Shown piece by piece: positions 1-8,418 of a stretch of DNA of 64,000 nt (positions are counted from its first letter, which is position 1; each line of letters begins with the position of its first letter). A program made the translations under genes and the position numbers. The stretch is from Ignavibacteriales bacterium (lineage in GTDB: Bacteria; Bacteroidota; Ignavibacteria; UBA10030): the NCBI GenBank assembly GCA_026390595.1, contig JAPLFQ010000030.1, forward strand, positions 1 through 64,000, given 5' to 3'. The notes under the pieces are model-generated. The model had not been told where the DNA came from and did no database searches. It saw only the letters and a list, made by a program, of their open reading frames with translations.

Positions 1-41
1 TTCTCGTGCTCTCCCTCTTCGACCTGCTTACGGCGCCTCAT
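1..41 (-). CDS. motB: Flagellar stator protein MotB, N-terminal 13 codons only (runs off left edge)
   Basis: An ATG at 41-39 overlaps the motA stop in an ATGA junction and opens a reading frame MRRRKQVEEGEHE that continues past the window edge. The short basic then acidic N-terminus before the single membrane segment is typical of MotB, and motB follows motA in most genomes. MotB pairs with MotA to form the ion-conducting stator and anchors it to peptidoglycan. Only the cytoplasmic tip is visible, so the call rests mainly on position and on this short sequence. Confidence 0.72.
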   Translation of the reverse strand, partial: MRRRKQVEEGEHE

Positions 42-814
42 TCTTTCACCTGCTCTGATTTCGCCAGCATACTGTTCAGCTTTGCCTTGATCACTGTCGG
101 CACTTCACCCCCCTGGATTTCCAGGATCCCCTCCGTGATCATCTCCATGTAGAACCGCTCATCGTTATTGATATTCTTAAGCCGGTCAGCCACCGGAAGC
201 CACACGATGTTTGCCATGAAAACACCCCAGAGGGTTGCAATAAACGCGCTGCCGATATGTTTGATCAACGTATTGGGATCGGCTCCGGCGGACGCCAGGG
301 TTGCGATGAGACCCATGACTGTCCCTATGATGCCCATGGTCGGTGAATACCCCCCCATGCGCTGGAAGATCGCGATGTACTGGTTGTGCCTCTGCGTGAC
401 ATATACTGTCTCCGCTTCAGCCACGCCCCGAAGGACTTCAGGGTCCGCCCCGTCGATCAGAAATCGGAGCATCTTTGCCATGAACGGGTCCTCGATTTTC
501 CCGCTTTCCCTCTCGAGCACCAGCAGTCCTTCCTTCCGTGCTATTGTGGAAAACTGGACAATCTGAGACATGGCAGACTTGACCTCAAATCTTGGAGGAA
601 ACAGAGCGATCCGCATGAGCGTCCCGACTTTCGAGAACACTCTGAGCGGCGTTCCTATCATCGCAGCGGCGAACGTACCGCCGAAGACGATTGTCATCGC
701 AGGTATCAGAAACAGCGCCCCCACCTGTCCCCCCTCAAGCAGGAACGAACCGAAAATCGAGAGCAATCCGAAGAGAAGACCGCCGGCCATTCCTATGTCC
801 ATGCTTCGTTTCAT
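38..814 (-). CDS. motA: Flagellar motor stator protein MotA
   Basis: 258 aa, the usual MotA/PomA length. Hydrophobic segments lie near residues 8-25, 33-52, 150-172 and 185-205. The conserved stretch GYSPTMGIIGTVMGL carries the proline needed for torque, and TLWGVFMANIVWLPVADRL is the typical fourth helix and exit. MotA forms the inner-membrane stator with MotB and pushes on FliG. It starts 2 bp after flgL and overlaps motB by 4 bp, so it is probably the next-to-last gene of the long sigma-54 operon seen here. Whether it conducts protons or sodium cannot be read from this protein. Confidence 0.96.
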   Translation of the reverse strand: MKRSMDIGMAGGLLFGLLSIFGSFLLEGGQVGALFLIPAMTIVFGGTFAAAMIGTPLRVFSKVGTLMRIALFPPRFEVKSAMSQIVQFSTIARKEGLLVLERESGKIEDPFMAKMLRFLIDGADPEVLRGVAEAETVYVTQRHNQYIAIFQRMGGYSPTMGIIGTVMGLIATLASAGADPNTLIKHIGSAFIATLWGVFMANIVWLPVADRLKNINNDERFYMEMITEGILEIQGGEVPTVIKAKLNSMLAKSEQVKE

Positions 815-816
815 CG

Positions 817-1704
817 TTATTGCAGGAAATCGACAAGCGTTTTTGGAATGGTCCTGGCACCGGCATTCAGCGCCGCTTCCAGCATCGTCTCCTGCTGTTT
901 CAATTGTGTCACCGAAGCTGCAAGGTCAGCATCCTGGTCGTTGGAGAGAAACTGCGTCAGCTGCGTCTTCTGATCATCCAGGTGCTTTGTCAAGTTTTGC
1001 ATGTTCTGTACGTACGTGCCCGCTTTACTCGTCTTGAGAATGATATGGTCAAACCCATTGTTGACACTGTCGACCTGCGCGGCAGTTGGAGGAATCCCCC
1101 CCTGAAGATTGTTCTTTATCTGGATCAGGATGTCAAATAGCGCTGTCCCCTGAAAAGCTTCCTCACCGGAGATATTCACCTGCTGGCTCAGGCCGTCGCC
1201 CACCTGGTAGCTGATCGTCCCATTGATCCCATTCGGGTTCTTCGTCACGGAGGAGTGATCCGCCGCGAGGGTGTACGGAGGATCCGTGGTCTGTGTCCCG
1301 CCAAAGAGATACTTTCCGTTGAACTTCGTGTTGGCGTAATTCACCGCCTCACTCAACAGCTGGTCGACCTGCTCTGCGAATGTCGAATATTCGCCGATCG
1401 ACGAGGGGCTCGACGCCCTCGTCACAACATCCTTCACGTCAATAAACAGCGAAGCAAAACCATCCAGCGCATTTGCCGTCGATTCCGCTATGCCGCTTCC
1501 ATCAGCCACGTTATTCGAATACTGCTCGTTGGCGTCCAAGGCAACCCTCAGCCGCAGGATTGAGTTCGTGGCGCGGGGATCATCCGATGGTTTCAGTATG
1601 CTTTTCCCCGTGGCGATCTTCGATTGAAGGTCTACTATTCTCCCCCTCGCCTGATTCACGCTCGACAGGTAACTATCCGACACTGCTTTCTCGGTCACTC
1701 TCAT
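817..1704 (-). CDS. flgL: Flagellar hook-filament junction protein FlgL (HAP3)
   Basis: 295 aa. The N-terminus (MRVTEKAVSDSYLSSVNQAR, then a KIATGKSILKPSDDP stretch) is the flagellin-like D0/D1 domain of FlgL, and the C-terminus is a long heptad-rich helix that packs against it. FlgL joins the hook to the filament and is exported by the flagellar secretion system. Its ATG overlaps the flgK stop by one base, the normal flgK-flgL coupling. No flagellin gene is nearby, so this is the only flagellin-fold protein in the window. Confidence 0.96.
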   Translation of the reverse strand: MRVTEKAVSDSYLSSVNQARGRIVDLQSKIATGKSILKPSDDPRATNSILRLRVALDANEQYSNNVADGSGIAESTANALDGFASLFIDVKDVVTRASSPSSIGEYSTFAEQVDQLLSEAVNYANTKFNGKYLFGGTQTTDPPYTLAADHSSVTKNPNGINGTISYQVGDGLSQQVNISGEEAFQGTALFDILIQIKNNLQGGIPPTAAQVDSVNNGFDHIILKTSKAGTYVQNMQNLTKHLDDQKTQLTQFLSNDQDADLAASVTQLKQQETMLEAALNAGARTIPKTLVDFLQ

Positions 1705-3074
1705 TATGACACCATCCCAAGCATAGTTTGATACATCTGATTGACTGTTGTAATGACTTTGGCAGCTGCGTTGAATCCATTCTGAAATTTGAGCAGTTGG
1801 ACCATCTCCTCATCAATGGAGACACCTGAAATCGAGTCGCGCTGGTTCTCCAACTGTTTCAACACCAGCGTCTGCGACTCGGAAGTATTCCTCACAGTCT
1901 GGATCGTCGATCCGATGTCACTTACCAGGTTCGCGTAGTACTGCTGAATCGTGGTGGACCCGCCGCTCAGAACTTTCTGCGAAGAAACAGCCGACAATGC
2001 GAGCGCTATCGTATTGTTGCCTGGAGCGCCATCGCCGGACGCGGCCACGAGATTCAGGTTTGCCACAATTGCCGGATCTACATTGACAGAACGGGCATCG
2101 ACGCCGGTGAAGAAGTTGTTTCCAGTCGGAGGTGGCGTTCCAAGACCATATCCCGTCGTATGGACGGCATTGATCGACGTGATGATCGCCGATGCAAGAC
2201 TGTCCAATTTGGACTGGTATGCCGGGATCTGGGCATTACGGGTTTCCAGAATTCCCCCCAGATCGCCGCTGGAAATGTCGACTACGCTCGATGTACCCGA
2301 AACCGTAACCTGCAACTGCGAACCCGACACACCCACCTGCAGCGTGCTGTACCCCGCCTTGTCTTCAACGAACGCCGTGCCAAGCGTAATGAGCGTGCCT
2401 CCCTGGCCGTCATCTGACACCTTGATATTCGCAAGCTTCGCGAGTTCTTCAATTTTGCCGTCCCTTGAATCTCGCATATCGTTCGCATCGAGTCCACCCG
2501 CCTCCAAAGCCGTAATCCGCTTGCCAGTATCGTAGATTTCCCTGACGAGCACATTGATTTGATCGACTTTCGTCTGTGCGTCGAGGACCAGATCGTTTTT
2601 CAGCTGGTCAAGGCTCGAAGTAATGCGATGGAACCCGTCATTCATCGCTCCCGCCTTCTGCACCACCGCATTCCTGAACGAGCTGTCTTCGGGATGAAGG
2701 GAGAGATCCTGAAACGAATTGAAGAAGCTGTTGATCAGTGATCCCACCCCGGCATCGGTAGGTTCATTAAACGCCGCTTCGATCTGACTCAGAACATTCT
2801 CTTGCGTCGAGGACTTGCTCAGGAACTGGTTCGTATTCCAAATCTGCTGGTCGACAAAGCTCTGGCGAATTCTCTGGACTCCTATCGCAGCAACACCAGT
2901 ACCGACATAGCCGAACCCCTCCCTCGTCGGCGGCGTCGCCGCGAGCTGCAGCCTCTGGCGTGTATACCCTGCCGTGCTTGCATTGGAAATATTATGGCTC
3001 GTGACGTCAATCCCCGCCCGCTGCGCAGACAATGCACGTTTTGCGACATCCAATATTCCATTCAGTCCGCCCAC
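1704..3074 (-). CDS. flgK: Flagellar hook-associated protein FlgK (HAP1), GTG start
   Basis: 456 aa. The rod/hook family N-terminal motif is present (GIDVTSHNISNASTAGYTRQ), and the C-terminus FNAAAKVITTVNQMYQTMLG is the matching family helix. FlgK is the first hook-filament junction protein. The start codon is GTG with GGAG eight bases upstream; the family motif begins at the right distance from it, so no upstream start is needed. It sits 17 bp after flgN, which encodes its export chaperone. Confidence 0.95.
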   Translation of the reverse strand: MGGLNGILDVAKRALSAQRAGIDVTSHNISNASTAGYTRQRLQLAATPPTREGFGYVGTGVAAIGVQRIRQSFVDQQIWNTNQFLSKSSTQENVLSQIEAAFNEPTDAGVGSLINSFFNSFQDLSLHPEDSSFRNAVVQKAGAMNDGFHRITSSLDQLKNDLVLDAQTKVDQINVLVREIYDTGKRITALEAGGLDANDMRDSRDGKIEELAKLANIKVSDDGQGGTLITLGTAFVEDKAGYSTLQVGVSGSQLQVTVSGTSSVVDISSGDLGGILETRNAQIPAYQSKLDSLASAIITSINAVHTTGYGLGTPPPTGNNFFTGVDARSVNVDPAIVANLNLVAASGDGAPGNNTIALALSAVSSQKVLSGGSTTIQQYYANLVSDIGSTIQTVRNTSESQTLVLKQLENQRDSISGVSIDEEMVQLLKFQNGFNAAAKVITTVNQMYQTMLGMVS

Positions 3075-3091
3075 AGCGCTTGCTCCTCGAG

Positions 3092-3547
3092 TTAGATTGT
3101 CTTGTCCACAAGCTGACGGGCATTGTCGTCAGTCAGTATCCGGAGTGTGTGCTTGATGAACCGGGCCGAGCTATCGAGCAGTAGGCGGTTCTGCTGGTTC
3201 GTATGCTGGACGCGCAGGCCCACGGTCTTGATCCTCTGCGCAAGCTCAGAGAGCCGCGTCCCGGTGTTTCCGCCGACGTAGTGTACGACATCGCTCACCG
3301 TCGCGCCCCCACGCTTGTCTTTGAACGCAGGCAAGGCAGAAACGATGTCCGCCACAATTGTCACACGCTCCAGCTCGAGATCCCGCATTCGATTGAGCAG
3401 CGAGCGTTCACGATCCACAGCGTCAGCCATGACATCCGCTTTGAAATAGATGAGCGATTCTTGTTTCCTTTCCATCGCGTTGAGCAGTTCGTCCGAGACG
3501 TCTGCCTCGGTTTGCAGCACATCAGCGAGCTGTTCGGCTGTCCTCAT
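3092..3547 (-). CDS. flgN: Flagellar export chaperone FlgN
   Basis: 151 aa, all helical, with the FlgN-type pattern LLNAMERKQESLIYFKADVM near residues 21-40 and a C-terminal LDSSARFIKHTL. FlgN binds the C-termini of FlgK and FlgL and brings them to the export gate. The stop of flgJ and the start of flgN share one base, and flgK follows 17 bp later, the expected chaperone-substrate order. FlgN is poorly conserved, so the call leans on both sequence and position. No FlgM-like gene precedes it. Confidence 0.85.
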   Translation of the reverse strand: MRTAEQLADVLQTEADVSDELLNAMERKQESLIYFKADVMADAVDRERSLLNRMRDLELERVTIVADIVSALPAFKDKRGGATVSDVVHYVGGNTGTRLSELAQRIKTVGLRVQHTNQQNRLLLDSSARFIKHTLRILTDDNARQLVDKTI

Positions 3548-4383
3548 TACTCGGCACTCCCTTGTTGTTCGAAGAGACGGATGTACTTCATGACTCTGTT
3601 CACGTACTGGTTCGTTTCAGGAAAAGGAGGAACGCCCTGGTGCTTTTCGACAGCCTGGGGTCCGGCATTATACGACGCGACCGCCAGGCGCACATCACCA
3701 TCAAACCGGTCAAGGAGCTGCTTGAGATATTTCGATCCTCCAAAGACATTCTGTTGCGGATTCCACACATCCTTGACACCCATGGCGGTCGCCGTTGAAT
3801 CGATCAGCTGCATCAGCCCCTTCGCGCTTTTCGGTGACATCGCACGGGGGTTTCCGGCCGATTCGGCGGCGATGACGGCCTTGATCAAATTCGCATCAAC
3901 GTCATACTTCGTGGACGCATCCTTAATGATGTTCTGGAGCTGATCAATCCTTTTCGGCATGCTCTTCGAACTCGTGTCGGCCGGAGCGATGGACACGGTT
4001 GCACGGGGAGGCGGGGGGAGTGACACTTTCACATGGTCCGGCAGACTGACAGGTGCACTTGCCGGCCTCGGCGCCTGCTTCGGAAGGCTCTCGCCCGTGA
4101 GCTGCCTGTACAACATGTCCCCCATTCCAAGGCTGCTCTTGCGGGCGACATGTTTTGCGATTTCCAGATCAAACATCCCCTGCATCATCTCACCGCCGAA
4201 ATCGGAGCTCTCGTCTTCCGATTTCTGCACCGTCTTCCGCATGTTTTGCAGCAGGTAATTGACGAAGATCGCCTCGAAATCCTGGACGGCCTTCTGGAGC
4301 TTCAGCTTGGCTTTCTCGTCGAGGACTTTCGTCTTCGGAGTGGCCTCAACTGTGGCTGCAGCATTTGTGACATCAGGTATCAT
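3547..4383 (-). CDS. flgJ: FlgJ-type protein: rod-binding domain fused to a lytic transglycosylase (SLT) domain
   Basis: Residues about 20-95 form the rod-binding domain (QDFEAIFVNYLLQNMRKT, GMFDLEIAKHVA). A proline-rich linker follows, then residues about 145-275 form a GH23/SLT fold: the AAESAGNP motif holds the probable catalytic Glu (about residue 174), and KGLMQL and ASYNAGP are the other SLT signatures. The classical enterobacterial FlgJ carries a GH73 glucosaminidase here instead. It should cap the growing rod and open the murein layer. Start: ATG at 4383, 13 bp after the flgI stop, is preferred; a TTG at 4410 would add nine residues. No signal peptide is seen, so export would be by the flagellar system. 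Confidence 0.9.
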   Translation of the reverse strand: MIPDVTNAAATVEATPKTKVLDEKAKLKLQKAVQDFEAIFVNYLLQNMRKTVQKSEDESSDFGGEMMQGMFDLEIAKHVARKSSLGMGDMLYRQLTGESLPKQAPRPASAPVSLPDHVKVSLPPPPRATVSIAPADTSSKSMPKRIDQLQNIIKDASTKYDVDANLIKAVIAAESAGNPRAMSPKSAKGLMQLIDSTATAMGVKDVWNPQQNVFGGSKYLKQLLDRFDGDVRLAVASYNAGPQAVEKHQGVPPFPETNQYVNRVMKYIRLFEQQGSAE

Positions 4384-4396
4384 GTCCTGCCCATGC

Positions 4397-5500
4397 TTAG
4401 ATGATGACAAGATCTGCTTTGAGAGCGCCAGCTTCTTTGAGTGCCTGGAAAATGGCGATGATATCCCTTGGAGACACCTTGAGAGCGTTCAACGATTTCG
4501 CAATATCCTGCACTGTTGCAGCCCCTTCGAGCGCCACGACCGACGAACTGTCAATCCCGGCAGCCACAGTCGTCATTGATGTAGAGACGGTTTTGCCGCT
4601 GGAAAACGCATTCGGCTGAGATATGACCGGAGTCTGCTGAATCTCGATGTTGACACCGCCATGGGAGATCGCCACGGGCAGGATGGAGACATTTCCGCCG
4701 ACCACGATTGTTCCCGTCCGCTCATTGATGACAACGCGCGCAGCGACGTCGGGATTGATTTCAAGTATCTCGATGATGGAGATAAATTCCACAAGCTTGC
4801 CGTCAGTACGGGAGCTGTCCGGCACTTCGACAGCTACCGTGGAAGCATCCGTCGCCCATGCGATCTTCTTCCCGAGCTTTGCGTTGATTCCCTCGGCTAT
4901 GCGGCTCGCCGTCGTGAAATCCGACTGCAACAACACTATGGCAACCTTCCAGCCTTTCGCGTAATCCGTGGTAACGGATTTTTCGAGCACTGCGCCGCTC
5001 GGGATTCTCCCCGCAGCGGTGTGGTTGCGGCGTACTTCGCTTCCGCCGGCCCGCACGCTCATGCCGCCCACCGAGAGAGCTCCCTGGGCTGTCGCATAGA
5101 CAGCGCCATCAAGCCCTGACAGCGGCGTCATCAACAACGTGCCCCCCTGCAATCCCGTCGCGTCACCGAGCGAAGAAACCATCACGTCAATGGCGCCCCC
5201 TTCCTTTGAGAAGGCAGGGACCGTGGCGGTCACCATCACGGCGGCCGCATTGCGCGTCCGGACGTCACTCGATGGAACGGTGATACCGAATCGTTTCAGC
5301 ATACTGGTCACAGACTGGATCGTAAATGTCGATCGCTGCGTGTCTCCGGTACCGTTGAGACCGACAACCAGCCCGTACCCGATAAGCTGCTGACCGCGCA
5401 CTCCCTTGACGTACGCGATGTCCTTGATCCTCGTCGCAGACCAACCGGCCTGGAACGACACTATCAGCAGAACGAAAACCAGTTTCGATGTGCATTTCAT
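4397..5500 (-). CDS. flgI: Flagellar P-ring protein FlgI
   Basis: 367 aa from the ATG at 5500. That start gives a clean signal peptide (MKCTSKLVFVLLIVSF..AGWSA) followed by the mature FlgI start TRIKDIAYVKGVRGQQLIGY, and lies 8 bp after flgH. A longer frame beginning at 5542 would run into flgH and hide the signal peptide, so it is rejected. The GYGLVVGLNGTGD motif is diagnostic. FlgI forms the bushing in the peptidoglycan layer, assembled with help from FlgA encoded just upstream. Confidence 0.96.
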   Translation of the reverse strand: MKCTSKLVFVLLIVSFQAGWSATRIKDIAYVKGVRGQQLIGYGLVVGLNGTGDTQRSTFTIQSVTSMLKRFGITVPSSDVRTRNAAAVMVTATVPAFSKEGGAIDVMVSSLGDATGLQGGTLLMTPLSGLDGAVYATAQGALSVGGMSVRAGGSEVRRNHTAAGRIPSGAVLEKSVTTDYAKGWKVAIVLLQSDFTTASRIAEGINAKLGKKIAWATDASTVAVEVPDSSRTDGKLVEFISIIEILEINPDVAARVVINERTGTIVVGGNVSILPVAISHGGVNIEIQQTPVISQPNAFSSGKTVSTSMTTVAAGIDSSSVVALEGAATVQDIAKSLNALKVSPRDIIAIFQALKEAGALKADLVII

Positions 5501-5508
5501 AGTCACGC

Positions 5509-6105
5509 TCAGAATAGCCAATGAAAGAGCTTCGTCAGCCAACCGGGGCCCTGCGACCTGTCGATCATCCCGCTCCCCTCAAAGACTATCTTCGCATCGG
5601 AGATGCTGGAGGAGTAGACGCTGTTGTCTGCCTGAACATCCGTTGGACGGATGATGCCGGAGATTTTGATTACCTGTTCCTCGCCGTTGATGCTGATCAG
5701 TCGGCTGCCGTTGATCCACATGTTTCCGTTGGAAAGAATAGAGTCGACCCGGGCGCTGATACTTGCACGCACCAAGCCCTGGCTCTGCGTGGCGCCAGAC
5801 CCCTTGAAGGTGTTTCCCGATCCGAGGTTGAATCCGGCATCTGGAATCGGCGTTGCGCCGGCTTTCGCTGATCCGGAAAGTGAGATGCCGCTTTCACGGG
5901 ACGAGGAGGTCTTGGAATCATTTGATGCACTCGATGCCTCCACGACGAGCACCGTAACTGCGTCGCCAACATGATTTGCCTTCTGGTCAGAAAAGAGAGA
6001 TCGACTCAGATTTTCCCGCAGATCCTGTGCTTGCACCATGCTGCCCACTGCTGCTGCGCATACCAACACCACACATCTCATAGCCCACGTCCTGATCATC
6101 TTCAT
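5509..6105 (-). CDS. flgH: Flagellar L-ring protein FlgH
   Basis: 198 aa. The L-ring signature is clear: SLFSDQKANHVGDAVTVLVV near the N-terminus and WINGSRLISINGEEQVIKISG with GIIRPTDV in the C-terminal half. FlgH forms the outer-membrane ring of the basal body. FlgH is usually a lipoprotein, but here the leader ends SMVQA/QD with no lipobox Cys (the only leader cysteines are preceded by R and V), so signal peptidase I cleavage is predicted. A second ATG at 6099 has an equally good ribosome site and would only shorten the leader by two residues. Confidence 0.95.
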   Translation of the reverse strand: MKMIRTWAMRCVVLVCAAAVGSMVQAQDLRENLSRSLFSDQKANHVGDAVTVLVVEASSASNDSKTSSSRESGISLSGSAKAGATPIPDAGFNLGSGNTFKGSGATQSQGLVRASISARVDSILSNGNMWINGSRLISINGEEQVIKISGIIRPTDVQADNSVYSSSISDAKIVFEGSGMIDRSQGPGWLTKLFHWLF

Positions 6106-6115
6106 CCTCTCTCAC

Positions 6116-6832
6116 CTAATTGTTCTGTATGCCGGGAACGGGCTGTCCGATTTCGACGAAGACCGTGCGGGCATCAAGCACAGTCGCCTTGAGCCGTTCT
6201 TTCGAACCGGATCGCTGGACTGCAATAATATCACCGACACATCCCTCCTGTTTCGCCACCCCCTGTGCAGTCACGACCGCCTTGCCAGTCCGAATGGATA
6301 TCGTCACCGCATCCTCCTGCCTGACAACGGGCAATCGTTCCAGCATGCTCGCACAGAGAACGGAATTCGCCCCAACGATCCGGACTGACCGCATTCCTTC
6401 GAGCTCCGTTCCCTCAAAAATGACGTCTTCCGGAAGGCCGGTGGTTTCAAGACGCCGCGACATCATGCCCCCGCCGGTGATCGCCTCGTGACGCTGCAGC
6501 TGCCGGTTCGTCGCCACGACATTCCCATACGTCCTGACTTGTGCAGGGATTACTATCCTTCGCTCGACCCGGTCGTTGCATACAATTTCAACCGGTATGC
6601 CGACGTACCCCTTCAATTTCGGGACTGACCCGATCCCGACGCGGACGGAATACGACGATGATGACACCTTGATGGCCGACGGAACTTCCCGGAACTCCAC
6701 CTGGAATTGCTCACGTTTTGACTCCCATCGACCGGCGACATATGCCTCGACCGCCTTCTTTATCCTGTCGGGATGAACAATCGTCACACCGGTATTGAGG
6801 CAGAGCAGTATTGATAGAAAAGCCGTCATCAC
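6116..6832 (-). CDS. flgA: P-ring assembly chaperone FlgA (SAF domain)
   Basis: About 238 aa. A short N-terminal hydrophobic leader is followed by the FlgA N domain and a C-terminal SAF-type domain: RRIVIPAQVRTYGNVVATNR, GVAKQEGCVGDIIAVQRSGS and the final LDARTVFVEIGQ. FlgA acts in the periplasm to help FlgI polymerise. The first codon is GTG at 6832, eight bases after GGGAG; the ATG at 6829 is an equally likely start and changes only one residue. It is directly upstream of flgH and flgI. Confidence 0.93.
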   Translation of the reverse strand: MMTAFLSILLCLNTGVTIVHPDRIKKAVEAYVAGRWESKREQFQVEFREVPSAIKVSSSSYSVRVGIGSVPKLKGYVGIPVEIVCNDRVERRIVIPAQVRTYGNVVATNRQLQRHEAITGGGMMSRRLETTGLPEDVIFEGTELEGMRSVRIVGANSVLCASMLERLPVVRQEDAVTISIRTGKAVVTAQGVAKQEGCVGDIIAVQRSGSKERLKATVLDARTVFVEIGQPVPGIQNN

Positions 6833-6860
6833 TTTGTACGCTCCCGAGGAGTCTGATCCG

Positions 6861-7649
6861 TTACCGCTGCAAATTATTCGCCATGGCGAGCATATCCTCG
6901 ACAGTTTTCACCGTCTTCGAGTTTATTTCGTATGCCCGTTGAGCGACGATCATGCTTATCATCTCTTCGACCACATCGACATTGGAGGACTCGAGCGAAC
7001 CCTGCATCAGATCTCCAAATCCCTCTCCCCCTGCAACGCCCAGATTGGGTTTCCCCGAGGCGGGAGTCTCGACAAACAGGTTGTTCCCGATTGCCCTCAG
7101 ACCCCCGGGGTTCACGAACTTTGCGAGTTCGAGTTGCCCAACCTTCGTCGGGGTCGTTTGTCCCACGATGGTCGCCTCGATGGTCCCTTCTTTTCCTATC
7201 TTGACGCTTGCCGTATCTGTGCCGAAGCTGATCCCCGGCTCTATCATATCTCCGAGGGATGTCACGAGCTGGCCTTCTCCTGAAATCTTCAGCGCACCAT
7301 CTCTCGTGTATGCGATCGTGCCGTCCGGCCGCCTCACCTGCAGGAATCCCTCTCCCTGGATCATCAGATCGAGTGGGTTGTTTGTCGGCTGCACATCGCC
7401 CTGGCTGAACGACTTCACGACCGCAGCTGGCATCGTACCGTTTCCAATCTGGATCTCCGTTGCTTCCTGCGTTTGCCCGTCGGGAGACGTGGAACTGGCT
7501 TTGATCGTCTGATACATAAGATCCTGGAACTCTGCACGGCTCTTCTTAAAACCGGTCGTGTTGACGTTTGCGAGGTTGTGCGAGATCAGGTCCACATTCA
7601 TTTGCTGGGCCAACATCCCGGTTGCCGCTGTTCGAAGTGCTCTGTTCAT
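6861..7649 (-). CDS. flgG: Distal rod protein FlgG
   Basis: 262 aa, the usual length. It has the rod family N-terminus (MNRALRTAATGMLAQQ, then ISHNLANVNTTGFKKSRAEF), the FlgG-type NPLDLMIQGEGF motif, and the C-terminal VEEMISMIVAQRAYEINSKT helix. FlgG forms the distal rod crossing the periplasm. AGGAGAG lies six bases before the ATG. flgF lies upstream and flgA downstream, the common flgF-flgG order. Confidence 0.97.
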   Translation of the reverse strand: MNRALRTAATGMLAQQMNVDLISHNLANVNTTGFKKSRAEFQDLMYQTIKASSTSPDGQTQEATEIQIGNGTMPAAVVKSFSQGDVQPTNNPLDLMIQGEGFLQVRRPDGTIAYTRDGALKISGEGQLVTSLGDMIEPGISFGTDTASVKIGKEGTIEATIVGQTTPTKVGQLELAKFVNPGGLRAIGNNLFVETPASGKPNLGVAGGEGFGDLMQGSLESSNVDVVEEMISMIVAQRAYEINSKTVKTVEDMLAMANNLQR

Positions 7650-7674
7650 GCTCTCTCCTCATCAATGGAAATCA

Positions 7675-8418
7675 TCAAACCCTGCCGACATCGAGCGCAC
7701 GCTCGAGCGTCGTGTCCTGGGCTTTGATCGTTCGTTGGTCCGTTTCGAAACTTCTGCTCAGTTCCACGAGTTGAATCATTTCGCCCAGGGCCTCCACGTT
7801 CGATTCTTCCAGAAACCCCTGACGGATTACTACTGAATGACCATCAACTGCGGCGCGCTGTTCGGGAGCATCGGTCGTAAACATCGTCTGGCCGGCTTTC
7901 CTCAGCTGTGACATGTCGCGGAAGTCGGCAATGCGCAATTGCCCAAGGACTGCCTTTCCCACCGTCACCTCGCCCCGCTCGTTAATCGTAATCGACGAAC
8001 CAACAGCTTTCTCGGGCCGCGGAATCTGAATATGGCCCGACGTGCTTAGCACGGGATATCCCTCAGCATTGACCACCGTCCCGTCCTGCGAAAGCGAGAA
8101 CCCGCCATTGCGAGTGTACTTGATCCCCTGCGGCGTTTCGACGACGAAGAATCCCTTTCCCTGGATCGCCAGATCCAGAGGGTTGTGTGTCTGGGCAAAG
8201 GAACCTTCTGAAAAGTCGGTAAACTGCTTGCTGTCCAACCCTTTCAAATCCGCAAGCCCTTCGACCTGCGACAGCCCTGCATCCTTCATGGCCTGGATGA
8301 AAAGGCTGTCTCTCTTGTACCCCGTCGTGGCCGAGTTCGCGATATTGTTTGCGAGGACCTCGAGGCGCGTCATCCGCGGCTGCATCCCTGTACCTGAATT
8401 GTAGATTCCTTTGATCAT
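7675..8418 (-). CDS. flgF: Proximal rod protein FlgF
   Basis: 247 aa. Rod family motifs: MIKGIYNSGTGMQPRMTRLE, NNIANSATTGYKRDSLF, NPLDLAIQGKGFFVVETPQG and the C-terminal EMIQLVELSRSFETDQRTIK. It is shorter than FlgG and next to it, which favours FlgF (FlhO type) over a second FlgG. It forms part of the proximal rod. Its ATG overlaps the stop of the upstream membrane protein gene by 4 bp, tying that unknown gene to rod production. Confidence 0.93.
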   Translation of the reverse strand: MIKGIYNSGTGMQPRMTRLEVLANNIANSATTGYKRDSLFIQAMKDAGLSQVEGLADLKGLDSKQFTDFSEGSFAQTHNPLDLAIQGKGFFVVETPQGIKYTRNGGFSLSQDGTVVNAEGYPVLSTSGHIQIPRPEKAVGSSITINERGEVTVGKAVLGQLRIADFRDMSQLRKAGQTMFTTDAPEQRAAVDGHSVVIRQGFLEESNVEALGEMIQLVELSRSFETDQRTIKAQDTTLERALDVGRV

